From positions 1-41,743 of IMG/VR virus record IMGVR_UViG_3300046817_000504: a stretch of DNA of 41,743 nt. The stretch is one strand, 5' to 3'. Source of the stretch: a virus. Under the pieces are notes generated by a model, which was not told where the DNA came from, made no database searches, and saw nothing but the letters and a program-made list of their open reading frames with translations. This document shows, in pieces, positions 1-7,900 of the stretch (positions within the stretch are counted from its first letter, which is position 1; every line of letters starts with the position of its first letter). The translations under genes and the position numbers were made by a program.

Positions 1-2487
1 CCTGCGTGGCAGCCGCTTCGTCTTGGTGCGGGCGGGCAGATTACATGGATCACAGCGCCGCTATCTGATGGTACGATTCTCATCAGAGATGATACCTATG
101 GCGCCTATCTCTATGTGCCCTCCGCAGGCACATGCACCTACGGCGGTACTTCGTTTTCACCGCCGTGTTGGCGCCAATTAGTGACTGCAACATCTATTCC
201 CAGTCTTACGATTGACATGGCTAATGGGGCTGGAGGCGTTATTGAGATTGTAGGGGCACCAAGTAATCCCAATGTGCTTTATATGTTGTGGCAGACTCAC
301 TTATACGTCAGCGTTAACAAAGGGACAAACTGGTTCATAACAACGCTCACTACCACACAGAATGCGAATAACAACAATCAAAAAGCACGCGGCCCGTATA
401 TTGCGGTTGACCCGAACAACGCTGATATTGTCTATATCGGGACCGATCTGGCTTCATCGAAAACCACTAATGGAACAGCGAGCGCCAGCGGGGGAACGAC
501 AACTTTTTCTACCGTTACCGGGATCGGCACTGCTACTACCTATGGGAATATATGGTGTTTTGCACAAGGCTCGTCGTCGCACATCATCACAGGCACCTAT
601 AGTGATGGATTTTACGAAAGCATAAATAGTGGGGGTAACTGGTCGAAGATAACTGGCTCAACTATCACTATGTCGCAGGTTTACGCCGACAAGTTCGGTC
701 AGTTTTGGTTCATTGATAACGGGCAGACGAACCTTTACAAGTACGCCAGCGGCTCAATTACATCTCTCTCCCCTGGCAATGGACAGGGCATCACAGTCTC
801 ATTTGCGTCTGATCCAACTAGCGCATCTGTTGGTGCCAATCACATCATGGTTACTGATTTTACAGGGCAACTGAACCTCAGTACCGATAACGGGGCGACA
901 TGGAGTGAAGCAACGCGCACCAACAATCAAACTTTCACTGCAACGGCACCGCAGCCAGTGTGGCTAGGTGTTGCCAACCAAGGCTCCGGGAACGGAAATC
1001 TTAATGGTTGGAGCGTTATATTTGACGCTTCAGGCAACATCCAATTTGCTGGTGGTCTTGGTGTATGGCTGGCTCCCGCACCAATCGTAACCAACGGCAC
1101 CGTTTGGGCATCAAATAATGTTGGTATTGAGCAGTTAACCTCGGTCTTGGTTGTCTCGTCGGCTGGTAACTCTCCGACTGCGGGCGTATGGGATAAGGGA
1201 TTTTTCAAGATCGCCAACCCCGATGTATTCCCATCTACCTATTGGGACAGTAATTCATCGCTCAATCCGATCCTTGGAGGATGGGCCGTTGATTGGGCAA
1301 GCAATAATTCATACTTCTTTACGGGATGGGAAAGTTCCAACATCAGCGCGTCACTCGCGCCTGCGTCATCCACCAACGGCGCGAATACATGGACGCTTTG
1401 GGGGACTTCACCTTCCCATATAGGCGTACAGGGCGGCGTGATTGCTGCGTTGACCAGCCAAAAGTGGGCGCTAGTCACCTCCCCTGGTGAGACTATGGCC
1501 TACACTCTCAACGGGGGTACCAATTGGAACACATCCACTATCTCTGGAACCCCAACAAATTGGGTGGGAAATACTGGCGTTGGCATACAGTTAGCTGCTG
1601 ATCGAGTGGCCCCTGACACATATTGCGCATTTCGCGCAAATGGGGGAGCTGTTCTTTTCTATAAATCCACTGATGCAGGGGTAAACTTTGCATCTACTGC
1701 CGCAACGGTGGACGGCTCTATAAATGAATCCTTTGTGCGTTCCGTACCGGGGCAATCTGGCCATTTCTGGTATACATCGGGCGGTCAAGGCGGCTCTCAC
1801 CCCGCAGCAACGCATTTGTGGAAATCAACTAATGCCTGCACAAGCTTCGCCAGTGTCAACGCAAATGTCGCAGAAGTTATTGCCTTTGGTTTCGGGGCCG
1901 ATCCGCCGACCGGCGGTACTTACGGCGTCACGGCTTACATATACGGTTGGTATAATAGCGTACTAGGATTCTATCAATCAATCGACGGTGGCGCGACATG
2001 GACGGCGATCAACATCCCTGGGAGTCAAACACCATGGCCGCTTAATAGCGCTGATTTGGTGCAATTTATTGAAGGCGATGCCAACATTTATGGGCGAATT
2101 TACCTGATGTTTCGCGGTTCTGGTGGGACCTACATCGACACTGCCGATGCTTGCCCGTGGGTTAATTTTACTAACACAAATCCCAACGCAGCGCTGACCG
2201 GAACCGTGACGCTGCAGGCGCAGCATTCCGGTTTGGTGCCAGTGTCGAGCGTCAATTTCTATGTAGATGGGTCTTTGATCGGGACGCAAACAAGCGGCTC
2301 CGGCACACCAACGACCTATTCGCAGTCTTGGGTGACTGGTGGGGTTGCCCACGGTGCGCATACGCTCAAAGTCGAGGCGGTTGGCAATGGCTGTACGAAT
2401 GCCGGGAATTCATTCTCAATCCCGATCACGACCAGCCAATTGATCGCCAACGACAACACGCCGATGTGGCTCAATGAGGTAGGCTGA
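1..2487 (+). CDS. GH74-like Asp-box beta-propeller tail protein, 5' partial
   Basis: The frame is open from the first base, so the true start lies outside the window; 828 residues are visible. The first codons (WQPLRLGAGG..., then RDDTYGAYLY) resemble the opening blade of phage and GH74-type propellers. Asp-box (BNR) motifs recur, for example STDNGATW at nt 880-903 and SIDGGATW at nt 1978-2001. The block EVIAFGFGAD...GFYQSIDGGATW...YGRIYL resembles the last blades of GH74 xyloglucanases. About nt 2160-2430 looks like a bacterial Ig-like domain (VNFYVDGSLIG, HTLKVEAVG). The likely role is binding or cutting a surface polysaccharide as part of the tail. Catalytic aspartates could not be placed, so enzyme activity is inference. 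The gene is visibly AT-richer than its neighbours, which suggests separate acquisition. The stop overlaps the next start (TGATG). Confidence 0.75.
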   Translation, partial: PAWQPLRLGAGGQITWITAPLSDGTILIRDDTYGAYLYVPSAGTCTYGGTSFSPPCWRQLVTATSIPSLTIDMANGAGGVIEIVGAPSNPNVLYMLWQTHLYVSVNKGTNWFITTLTTTQNANNNNQKARGPYIAVDPNNADIVYIGTDLASSKTTNGTASASGGTTTFSTVTGIGTATTYGNIWCFAQGSSSHIITGTYSDGFYESINSGGNWSKITGSTITMSQVYADKFGQFWFIDNGQTNLYKYASGSITSLSPGNGQGITVSFASDPTSASVGANHIMVTDFTGQLNLSTDNGATWSEATRTNNQTFTATAPQPVWLGVANQGSGNGNLNGWSVIFDASGNIQFAGGLGVWLAPAPIVTNGTVWASNNVGIEQLTSVLVVSSAGNSPTAGVWDKGFFKIANPDVFPSTYWDSNSSLNPILGGWAVDWASNNSYFFTGWESSNISASLAPASSTNGANTWTLWGTSPSHIGVQGGVIAALTSQKWALVTSPGETMAYTLNGGTNWNTSTISGTPTNWVGNTGVGIQLAADRVAPDTYCAFRANGGAVLFYKSTDAGVNFASTAATVDGSINESFVRSVPGQSGHFWYTSGGQGGSHPAATHLWKSTNACTSFASVNANVAEVIAFGFGADPPTGGTYGVTAYIYGWYNSVLGFYQSIDGGATWTAINIPGSQTPWPLNSADLVQFIEGDANIYGRIYLMFRGSGGTYIDTADACPWVNFTNTNPNAALTGTVTLQAQHSGLVPVSSVNFYVDGSLIGTQTSGSGTPTTYSQSWVTGGVAHGAHTLKVEAVGNGCTNAGNSFSIPITTSQLIANDNTPMWLNEVG

Positions 2488-2798
2488 TGGGAACAGGATC
2501 AACGACATACCCGAGTCCGAACGGGCTCACCACGCCGACCGTCAGCAACACGACAACGGTGGTTGCGCAGCCTAACCTGCAGCGGGCCGGGCTCTACGTG
2601 TTCAACCCGTCCTCGACGGTGACGATCTATGTGTCCCCGACCGGGACGGCGGCGACGGCCACTGGCTCGATCGCCATCCAGCCGCAGCAGGGGCAGATGT
2701 TCGGCCCGCCGAATACCCCGGTCTGGACCAACGGGATGAACGCTATAGCCTCTGCGCCGGGTGCTAACGTGCTTGTTGTACTTGAATTTTACCAGTAG
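2487..2798 (+). CDS. Small virion-associated protein of unknown function
   Basis: 103 residues, starting in a TGATG overlap with the propeller gene, so it is probably translationally coupled to it. The sequence is rich in Thr, Pro and small residues, with beta-prone stretches (GLYVFNPSSTVTIYVSPTG, VLVVLEFYQ). No signal peptide or membrane segment is seen. It resembles the small beta-sandwich proteins often placed next to phage tail-fibre genes. The function is not recognised. A structural or decoration role is inferred only from position and composition. Confidence 0.7.
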   Translation: MGTGSTTYPSPNGLTTPTVSNTTTVVAQPNLQRAGLYVFNPSSTVTIYVSPTGTAATATGSIAIQPQQGQMFGPPNTPVWTNGMNAIASAPGANVLVVLEFYQ

Positions 2799-2807
2799 GA
2801 GCTACCC

Positions 2808-4643
2808 ATGAAGTGGCTCGCCTCAGTCCTGTTCGCCCTGTTCATTGCCGGCGCCGTGCAGGCCCAGCAACAGCCGGTTACCGTGGTTGGTCCGATCACA
2901 CCGGGGGATTGCGCCAAGTTTCAGAGCGTGACCGTCCTGGTCGATGCCGGGGCGTGCGGTGGTGGCGGCGGTTCCGGAGGGTTCACCATCGGGTCTCCCA
3001 TTACCGGAGGCACGCCCAACGGGCTCATCTACGACAATGCCGGCAACGTGGGCAATCTGGCGACCGCCAACAACGGCGTTGTAGTCACGACTGCGGCCGG
3101 CGTTCCGATGGTCAGCTCGTTCCTGCCCCTCGCGGTTCAGGGCAACATTACTGAGACCGGGACGCTGACCAGCGGCTCTACGGGCACCGGGTTCACGGTA
3201 TCTCTTGTCTCGAGCACCATTCTCGGGATTCTGCCGAAAGCCAATGGCGGGCTTGGGTTCAACGCTACGGCAACAGGCGGCGCGTCGGAAGTGCTGCGGC
3301 AGAGCTCGCTCGGCGGCGCCATAACGGTCAGTCAATTGGCCTGCGCCGACCTCTCGAATGGCGTAGCATCATGCTCGACCGACACGACCAACGCCACCAA
3401 CATCATTTCCGGGACGCTGCCGACCGGGCGGTTGACCGGCTCCTATACGGGCATTACCGGGGTCGGTACGTTGACCGCGGGTGGCACCGGAGCAGGGTTC
3501 GCCATCGACCTGACCTCCTCGGCCCTCAGTGGGATCGTCCCGGTCGTGAACGGCGGCACCGGGGCCGCGACCCTGGTGGCTCACAGCATCCTGGGCGGCA
3601 ACGGCACGGTCGCGATCAACCAATATGCACCGACCGGGGCCGGACAGGTTCTTCGGGTCGGGACAGCCGGGACCGATCCTGCCTTCTCGAACATCATTGG
3701 CCTGGGTGCCGCCAGCGACGGCTCGACCATCGACATCACCAACAGCGTCGTCATCAACGCCTCGAATCTCGGCGGCGGCAAGTTCTCCCCGACCTTCAGC
3801 GGGACCATAGACAACATAGCCGACCTATTCCTCGAGCCGGTATTTTCCGGGACTGCGGCGGTCACCAATTTCTATGGAATGAGCATCAACGACGCCTTTG
3901 TGACGGCCGGAGGCACGATCACCAATCAGTACGGCCTCAAGGTCAATTCCCCGACCCACGGGGGGACGATCAATCAGGCGATATGGACCACGACTGGAGG
4001 CCTCATCGGACTTGGAACATCGTCGGCACAGGCGCCCTTCCATTGGAACGCCAACGCGCTGCAGCAGCCGGCCGCCGCGTTGCCGGGCAATGTCGTTGCC
4101 TTGTTCACGCCCGCGGACGCGGCCGGGTCATCGATCATCATCGACGGGTTCGGCGGGGCTTTTGCCAATCCGCAGATGCTGGGGCGCATAGCCTCGGGAA
4201 CGGCAGCGAGCAAATCGAGCATCCCGACCGGGCAGACCGTGTTCCAGTTCTTCGGAGAGGGATACGATGGGACGACTTATGCCCCGGCCGGCCGCATCGA
4301 TTTCTTGAGCGCGGAGCCGGGAAACTGGTCCGGCACGGCCCACGGTGGGCAAATCGACCTCTATACGACTCCGGTAGGGACGACAAGCAACACAAGGGCC
4401 GTCCGCGTCTGGGCCTCCGGGGGCCTCGCAGTCGGGAACGGGGCGAATGATCCTGGACTCGGAAACCTCTCTACTCTCCCGATGCTTGTCGGGAATCTGC
4501 CGACCTGTAATGCAGCCCATACCGGGGTCCGCGCTTTTGTCACTGATCAGAATACGGGCGTGGCCTATCATGGCGCCGTGACGGGCGGCGGAACGAGCAA
4601 GCAGGCGGTCGTTTGTGACGGAACAAACTGGTATCAGGCATGA
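2808..4643 (+). CDS. Tail-fibre-like protein with signal peptide
   Basis: 611 residues, preceded by a good ribosome-binding site (taggagctaccc). The N-terminus MKWLASVLFALFIAGAVQA followed by QQQ is a convincing Sec signal peptide, which is unusual for a tail fibre. The body is Gly/Thr/Ser-rich and holds fibre motifs such as NGGTGAATLVAHSILGGNGT. Two diverged copies of a GTLT-GxTGxGF...LPxxNGG module lie at about nt 3159-3252 and 3466-3560. The C-terminus (FVTDQNTGV...VVCDGTNWYQA) resembles the tips of many phage fibres. The probable role is an elongated receptor-binding or appendage protein. It overlaps the endolysin gene by ATGA. Alternatively it is an exported surface protein that is not part of the virion. 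Confidence 0.75.
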   Translation: MKWLASVLFALFIAGAVQAQQQPVTVVGPITPGDCAKFQSVTVLVDAGACGGGGGSGGFTIGSPITGGTPNGLIYDNAGNVGNLATANNGVVVTTAAGVPMVSSFLPLAVQGNITETGTLTSGSTGTGFTVSLVSSTILGILPKANGGLGFNATATGGASEVLRQSSLGGAITVSQLACADLSNGVASCSTDTTNATNIISGTLPTGRLTGSYTGITGVGTLTAGGTGAGFAIDLTSSALSGIVPVVNGGTGAATLVAHSILGGNGTVAINQYAPTGAGQVLRVGTAGTDPAFSNIIGLGAASDGSTIDITNSVVINASNLGGGKFSPTFSGTIDNIADLFLEPVFSGTAAVTNFYGMSINDAFVTAGGTITNQYGLKVNSPTHGGTINQAIWTTTGGLIGLGTSSAQAPFHWNANALQQPAAALPGNVVALFTPADAAGSSIIIDGFGGAFANPQMLGRIASGTAASKSSIPTGQTVFQFFGEGYDGTTYAPAGRIDFLSAEPGNWSGTAHGGQIDLYTTPVGTTSNTRAVRVWASGGLAVGNGANDPGLGNLSTLPMLVGNLPTCNAAHTGVRAFVTDQNTGVAYHGAVTGGGTSKQAVVCDGTNWYQA

Positions 4644-5263
4644 CCAAGATCATCGACACCAACCACGACACGAGTCGCCGGCTGGACCGGCTCAAAGCGG
4701 CCGGAGTCGAAACGATCATCCGCTATCTCTCGCCTATCAACCCGGCTGGGGAAAAGTGCATCAAGGCTGCGGAGGCCCGGATGATCGCCGCTGCGGGCCT
4801 CAAGCTGGGGCTGGTCTGCGAGGGCTGGGGCGACTTCGCCCATGGCGGCATCAGCGCCGGGTCAGGCGAGCGGGATGCGCAATGGTGCTTCGACTACCTC
4901 CCGACGATCGGGGCCGTTCCCAACGCCTGCCTCTATTTTGCTGTCGATGTGGACGCCAACCCGCCTCAGATCGCCAAGCTGGTCATCCCCTATTTCCAGT
5001 CGATCTACGCCGTTTTCACCGACGACAATCCGTACCGGGTGGGCGTTTATGGTTCCGGCGCGGTCTGCCAAGCGGTGACGGATGCCGGCCTCTGCGACCT
5101 CACCTGGCTGTCCTGCTCCATGGGCTGGGACGAAAGCCGGGACTATCTGGCATCGAAGAAATGGGCGATCCGGCAGCATGTTCCGCAGGTCATTGCCGGG
5201 ATCGACACGGATCCCGACGATGCCAACGGGGACATAGGCGACTTTACACCCTTCGCAACTTAG
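4640..5263 (+). CDS. DUF1906-type glycoside hydrolase-like endolysin
   Basis: 207 residues. The opening (IIDTNHDTSRRLDRLKAAG...IIRYLSP), the central strand LYFAVDVDA and the strand VGVYGSG are typical of the DUF1906/Rv2525c-like TIM-barrel family, related in fold to GH25 lysozymes. In phages this domain usually acts as the peptidoglycan-degrading endolysin. Acidic residues in FAVDVDAN and near the C-terminus (GIDTDPDD) sit at positions expected at the mouth of the barrel. No signal peptide is seen, so release would need a holin, and a holin candidate follows directly. The start overlaps the previous stop (ATGA). The family call is fairly firm; the lytic role is inferred from family and context. 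Confidence 0.8.
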   Translation: MTKIIDTNHDTSRRLDRLKAAGVETIIRYLSPINPAGEKCIKAAEARMIAAAGLKLGLVCEGWGDFAHGGISAGSGERDAQWCFDYLPTIGAVPNACLYFAVDVDANPPQIAKLVIPYFQSIYAVFTDDNPYRVGVYGSGAVCQAVTDAGLCDLTWLSCSMGWDESRDYLASKKWAIRQHVPQVIAGIDTDPDDANGDIGDFTPFAT

Positions 5264-5276
5264 GGGATAAGAAGGC

Positions 5277-5675
5277 ATGACCCAGGAAGAACTGGACAAA
5301 TTGCTGGCGTCCGGCCGTCAAATCGTCACTTTTGGCGCCGGTATCCTGACGGCCCTGGGCATCCAGACCTTCACCAACCCGCAAGACCTGATCACCGACT
5401 TCGATCACATGGTCAATGGGGCCAAGGAATTCATGGTCGGCGCCGGCCCCCTCATCGCTGCCGCCATGGTGGCGTGGTCGCGCTACAAGGCCAGCCGCGC
5501 CCAAAAGATCGCCTCGGTTAGCGCGACACCGGGAACCATGGTCATCACGGCGACCCCCTCGGCCAATACCGTAGCGATGGCTGACAAGATCGCCACGTTG
5601 CCGGAAGTCAAAAGTGTCATTTCAACGCCCGCGGTGGCGACGGCTACCGCCAGCAGCAAGGTGGTTTCTCCATGA
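5277..5675 (+). CDS. Putative holin
   Basis: 132 residues, starting 13 nt after the endolysin with a short ribosome-binding site (ggggataagaaggc). Two hydrophobic segments are visible: about residues 15-32 (QIVTFGAGILTALGIQTF) and 53-68 (VGAGPLIAAAMVAWSR). A basic stretch (RYKASRAQK) and a long Ala/Thr/Val-rich soluble tail follow. Two-TM proteins of this layout directly after an endolysin are commonly holins, which permeabilise the inner membrane so that the endolysin can reach the wall. The last codons overlap the start of the lipoprotein-like gene. The assignment rests on topology and position. Confidence 0.6.
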   Translation: MTQEELDKLLASGRQIVTFGAGILTALGIQTFTNPQDLITDFDHMVNGAKEFMVGAGPLIAAAMVAWSRYKASRAQKIASVSATPGTMVITATPSANTVAMADKIATLPEVKSVISTPAVATATASSKVVSP

Positions 5676-6061
5676 AACGGATCGCACTTATCCTGCTTCT
5701 GTCCGTATCACTCGGCGATTGTGCTCTGCTGTCGAAGCTCAGCGAGCCGGTCAATAACCCGATAACTTCCCGCGGCATCTACGAGCTCCGCGCTGGGTAC
5801 GACGCCGCGTTCCTCATCCCGGCTACGAATTACTCCCGGCTGCCTTTGTGTCTGACGGGGCATAAATTCACGACAGCGGCGCCATGTGCGCAGCGTTCCG
5901 TCATCTTGAGACTGCAGAAGGTCGACCAGGCGGCCCAGGGCGCGCTCGACCGGCTGCAAAGATACACCTTGGCCAATCCGACCCTCGACGCCTCTGCCTA
6001 TATTTCGGCCGCGCAGAACGCCATCATAGAGGCCGAAAACCTCTTGGCCCTTACACAGTAG
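5672..6061 (+). CDS. Exported, possibly lipidated protein of the lysis block
   Basis: 129 residues starting in an ATGA overlap with the holin candidate. The N-terminus MKRIALILLLSVSLGDC is a signal sequence with a cysteine at position 17. The residue before it is Asp, so the lipobox is imperfect. The mature part is mostly helical (LRLQKVDQAAQGALDRLQRY, and a C-terminal Ala-rich helix) and has two further cysteines. Its place just after the endolysin and holin suggests a job in the outer membrane or periplasm during lysis, such as an outer spanin, but it lacks the Pro-rich stretch of Rz1-type proteins. Function unassigned. Confidence 0.65.
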   Translation: MKRIALILLLSVSLGDCALLSKLSEPVNNPITSRGIYELRAGYDAAFLIPATNYSRLPLCLTGHKFTTAAPCAQRSVILRLQKVDQAAQGALDRLQRYTLANPTLDASAYISAAQNAIIEAENLLALTQ

Positions 6062-6071
6062 CGGAGCCGAC

Positions 6072-6287
6072 ATGGAAGCCTTTCTTACCGCAGCACTCAA
6101 CCTGGCACCCAAGCTGGTTGCGTTCGGACTGGATTTGGTGCCCCTGGTCAAGAAGCTGACCGATATGTGGAATACCGGGAACGACCCAACCGACCAGGAC
6201 TGGGCCGATCTGGCAGCGCTCGAGAAGCCCTTCCGGGATGAGTTGCAAAGGCCTCTCATACCTGATGACGGAACGACCACCACATGA
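6072..6287 (+). CDS. Small hypothetical protein
   Basis: 71 residues with start codon after cggagccgac. The N-terminal half is amphipathic or hydrophobic (LTAALNLAPKLVAFGLDLVPLVKKL) and is followed by an acidic segment and a Thr-rich end. It may attach to a membrane surface. It overlaps the next gene by ATGA, so the two are probably co-translated. Not recognised. Confidence 0.6.
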   Translation: MEAFLTAALNLAPKLVAFGLDLVPLVKKLTDMWNTGNDPTDQDWADLAALEKPFRDELQRPLIPDDGTTTT

Positions 6288-6595
6288 CATGGTGGGAACA
6301 CCGATCAAACGATGCAATCCTGCGTCGTTTGGACCGCATCGAGACAACATTGGAGAAAATCATGAGCCTATCAAAAGACGCACTCGCCGCAGTCACCGCG
6401 GAAAGCACCAGGGTCGACAGTCTGATCGCCGCGTTCGATGGCATCAAGAAAGCGCTTGCCGATGCTCTTGCCGGGGTCACTCTGCCCCCAAATGTGCAGG
6501 CTGACATCGACGCGATTACCAGCATGTCGACCGCAGATGCCGCAAAGCTGGACGCGGCCCTGAATACCAACACGCCGCCTCCCGCCACGCCCTGA
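6284..6595 (+). CDS. Small coiled-coil protein
   Basis: 103 residues, ATGA overlap with the upstream gene. The N-terminal part (NDAILRRLDRIETTLEKIMSL) has a clear heptad pattern. The middle repeats short helices, with Ala and Asp common, and the end is Pro-rich. There is no membrane segment. It could be a soluble oligomer or a partner of the adjacent small membrane protein. Function unknown. Confidence 0.6.
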   Translation: MTWWEHRSNDAILRRLDRIETTLEKIMSLSKDALAAVTAESTRVDSLIAAFDGIKKALADALAGVTLPPNVQADIDAITSMSTADAAKLDAALNTNTPPPATP

Positions 6596-6596
6596 C

Positions 6597-6815
6597 GTGA
6601 TCGAGGATGTCGGCATATTCCTAATGGGTGCAGGCAACTTCATGTTTGCCTGCATCGCTGTCTATAATTTGATGGTGCAGCGTAGTCACGCCGCTGCGAT
6701 ACAAGGCCTGGAAAAGAACACCAACAGCATCAAGGATCAATTGGTAAAGGTCACGGGGGAAGCCGAGCGCGCAAAGGGCGTCCTGGAAGGAAAAGCTGAA
6801 AGGGATTCGACATGA
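6597..6815 (+). CDS. Single-TM coiled-coil protein (inner-spanin-like candidate)
   Basis: 72 residues starting with GTG just 1 nt after the previous stop. One N-terminal membrane segment (about residues 6-26, GIFLMGAGNFMFACIAVYNLM) precedes a charged coiled-coil tail (about 35-70). This N-in, one-TM plus periplasmic helix layout is that of small i-spanins, but it is also common to other tiny phage membrane proteins. Neighbouring lysis genes favour a lysis role. It overlaps the following two-TM gene by ATGA. The spanin idea is inference only. Confidence 0.55.
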   Translation: MIEDVGIFLMGAGNFMFACIAVYNLMVQRSHAAAIQGLEKNTNSIKDQLVKVTGEAERAKGVLEGKAERDST

Positions 6816-6982
6816 GCATAGGTCTTCTGTTCTGGGTTCTGATGATTCTTTGGTTTTTCTCATGGATGGGGACGCGCTGGGGAGGCATGGCCGGCCCCTG
6901 GGTATATGCCAGCGAGCTCCTGATGTTCGTATTGCTGTTCCTGCTCGGCTGGCACGCTTTCGGCTTCGTCATTCATGCCTAG
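6812..6982 (+). CDS. Tiny two-TM membrane protein (second holin/antiholin candidate)
   Basis: 56 residues, ATGA overlap with the coiled-coil gene. Two Trp/Phe/Leu-rich membrane segments are visible (about residues 4-18 and 36-54), joined by a short loop (GTRWGGMAGP). The size and topology fit small class II holins or antiholins. No family is recognised. It ends inside the start of the next tiny gene. Confidence 0.55.
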   Translation: MSIGLLFWVLMILWFFSWMGTRWGGMAGPWVYASELLMFVLLFLLGWHAFGFVIHA

Positions 6983-7088
6983 ACGGGTTCGCCTGGCGAC
7001 TGACCGTAAGGCCGTGTTCGCGGTTTTCGTGATCATCATCGCCGCCATGCTGGCTCTGTATGCCTGCGGCAGTCCGGGGCCGACCTGA
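6975..7088 (+). CDS. Tiny lipoprotein-like peptide
   Basis: 37 residues, overlapping the end of the two-TM gene by 8 nt in another frame. It has a basic N-terminus (PRRVRLATDRK), a hydrophobic stretch (VFAVFVIIIAAMLAL) and a lipobox-like YAC at about residues 29-31, leaving a mature tail of only seven residues. That is shorter than a normal outer spanin. It could be an entericidin-like peptide or simply a membrane anchor. The overlap and lipobox support it being real; function unknown. Confidence 0.45.
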   Translation: MPRRVRLATDRKAVFAVFVIIIAAMLALYACGSPGPT

Positions 7089-7105
7089 AAACATGGGGGG
7101 TTATC

Positions 7106-7573
7106 GTGATAAAGACCGCTCTTGCGATCGCGTTTATGCTTTGTCTTTTTTCAACCGTCGCGCAGGCGCGTTCACATCATGAACATCACCGCGGTCATCA
7201 TCCTGTGGCCCATCATTCTCACCGCGGCGGCCGTCATCATTTCCGGCATTATCATGGCTTGGATGTAAGTCCGGCGCAGATCGTCAGCCACCCGGCCGGC
7301 TGTCCGGCGGTTGACTTCTGTGGCTGCGGCGCGGCGGTGGAGATATTCGGCAAGCCCATCCGGGATCTGTGGCTGGCAGCAAATTGGTTCCGGTTCCCGC
7401 CGGCCCAGCCCGCCCCTGGCATGGTAGCCGTGAGAACTCACCACGTCATGGTCATCAGGAGCGTAGTCGGTCCGGGTGTTGCTGTGGTCTATGACGCCAA
7501 CAGCGGGCATCATCTAACGCGCGTGCATACCACTTCATTGTCGGGGTATTCGATCCGAAACCCCCGCGGATGA
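7106..7573 (+). CDS. Exported His-rich protein with CHAP/NlpC-like core
   Basis: 155 residues with GTG-rich upstream and ribosome-binding site gggggttatc. Signal peptide MIKTALAIAFMLCLFSTVAQA, then a His-rich linker (about residues 23-50). The core starts near GCPAVDFCGCGAAVEIFG and continues with RDLWLAANW, PAPGMVAVRTHHVMVIRSV and VYDANSGHH. I recall very similar proteins in Bradyrhizobium genomes. The order Cys-rich segment, then His in HHVMVI, then Asn/Asp in DANSG resembles a papain-like (NlpC/P60 or CHAP) arrangement, so a peptidoglycan amidase is possible. That reading is tentative. The His-rich linker may bind metal. Its 3' end overlaps the convergent gene at 7535 by 39 nt. Confidence 0.7.
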   Translation: MIKTALAIAFMLCLFSTVAQARSHHEHHRGHHPVAHHSHRGGRHHFRHYHGLDVSPAQIVSHPAGCPAVDFCGCGAAVEIFGKPIRDLWLAANWFRFPPAQPAPGMVAVRTHHVMVIRSVVGPGVAVVYDANSGHHLTRVHTTSLSGYSIRNPRG

Positions 7574-7870
7574 TGCTGCAATTCCAAGGGCTTCGCGTGC
7601 TACCCGAACAAAGTGGCATGTCGGGCAAGCATCTCCATCGCCATGGTTGCCACTTTCTCCGAGTTGCAGGCCCATCGTCAGAGCTTTTTCAACCGCAAGG
7701 CATCGACTATAGAGTCGGTCTATTGCCCCCTGCGCGGTGTCAACGGCGACCCCGGCCTGAAAGCGGGTGACGCCGACTCGTAATTCCTGTGGTAATTTTC
7801 CGCTCATCACCCGCAGACGCTCGATCTCGTCAACCAACTCCTCGAATTTCAACATTTCGTCGGTTCTCAT
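7535..7870 (-). CDS. Hypothetical protein, last gene of the first minus operon
   Basis: 111 residues, with an AAGAAGG ribosome-binding site upstream on the minus strand. The N-terminal third is helical with heptad spacing (LKFEELVDEIERLRVM). A CPTC pair near residue 82 could bind metal, though no second pair is evident. Its last 39 nt overlap the convergent plus-strand gene. Located at the distal end of a minus-strand operon that begins near 9039. Not recognised. Confidence 0.65.
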   Translation of the reverse strand: MRTDEMLKFEELVDEIERLRVMSGKLPQELRVGVTRFQAGVAVDTAQGAIDRLYSRCLAVEKALTMGLQLGESGNHGDGDACPTCHFVRVAREALGIAASSAGVSDRIPRQ

Positions 7871-7900
7871 TCTGCACGACCTTCTTTTTGTGTGCTGCGA

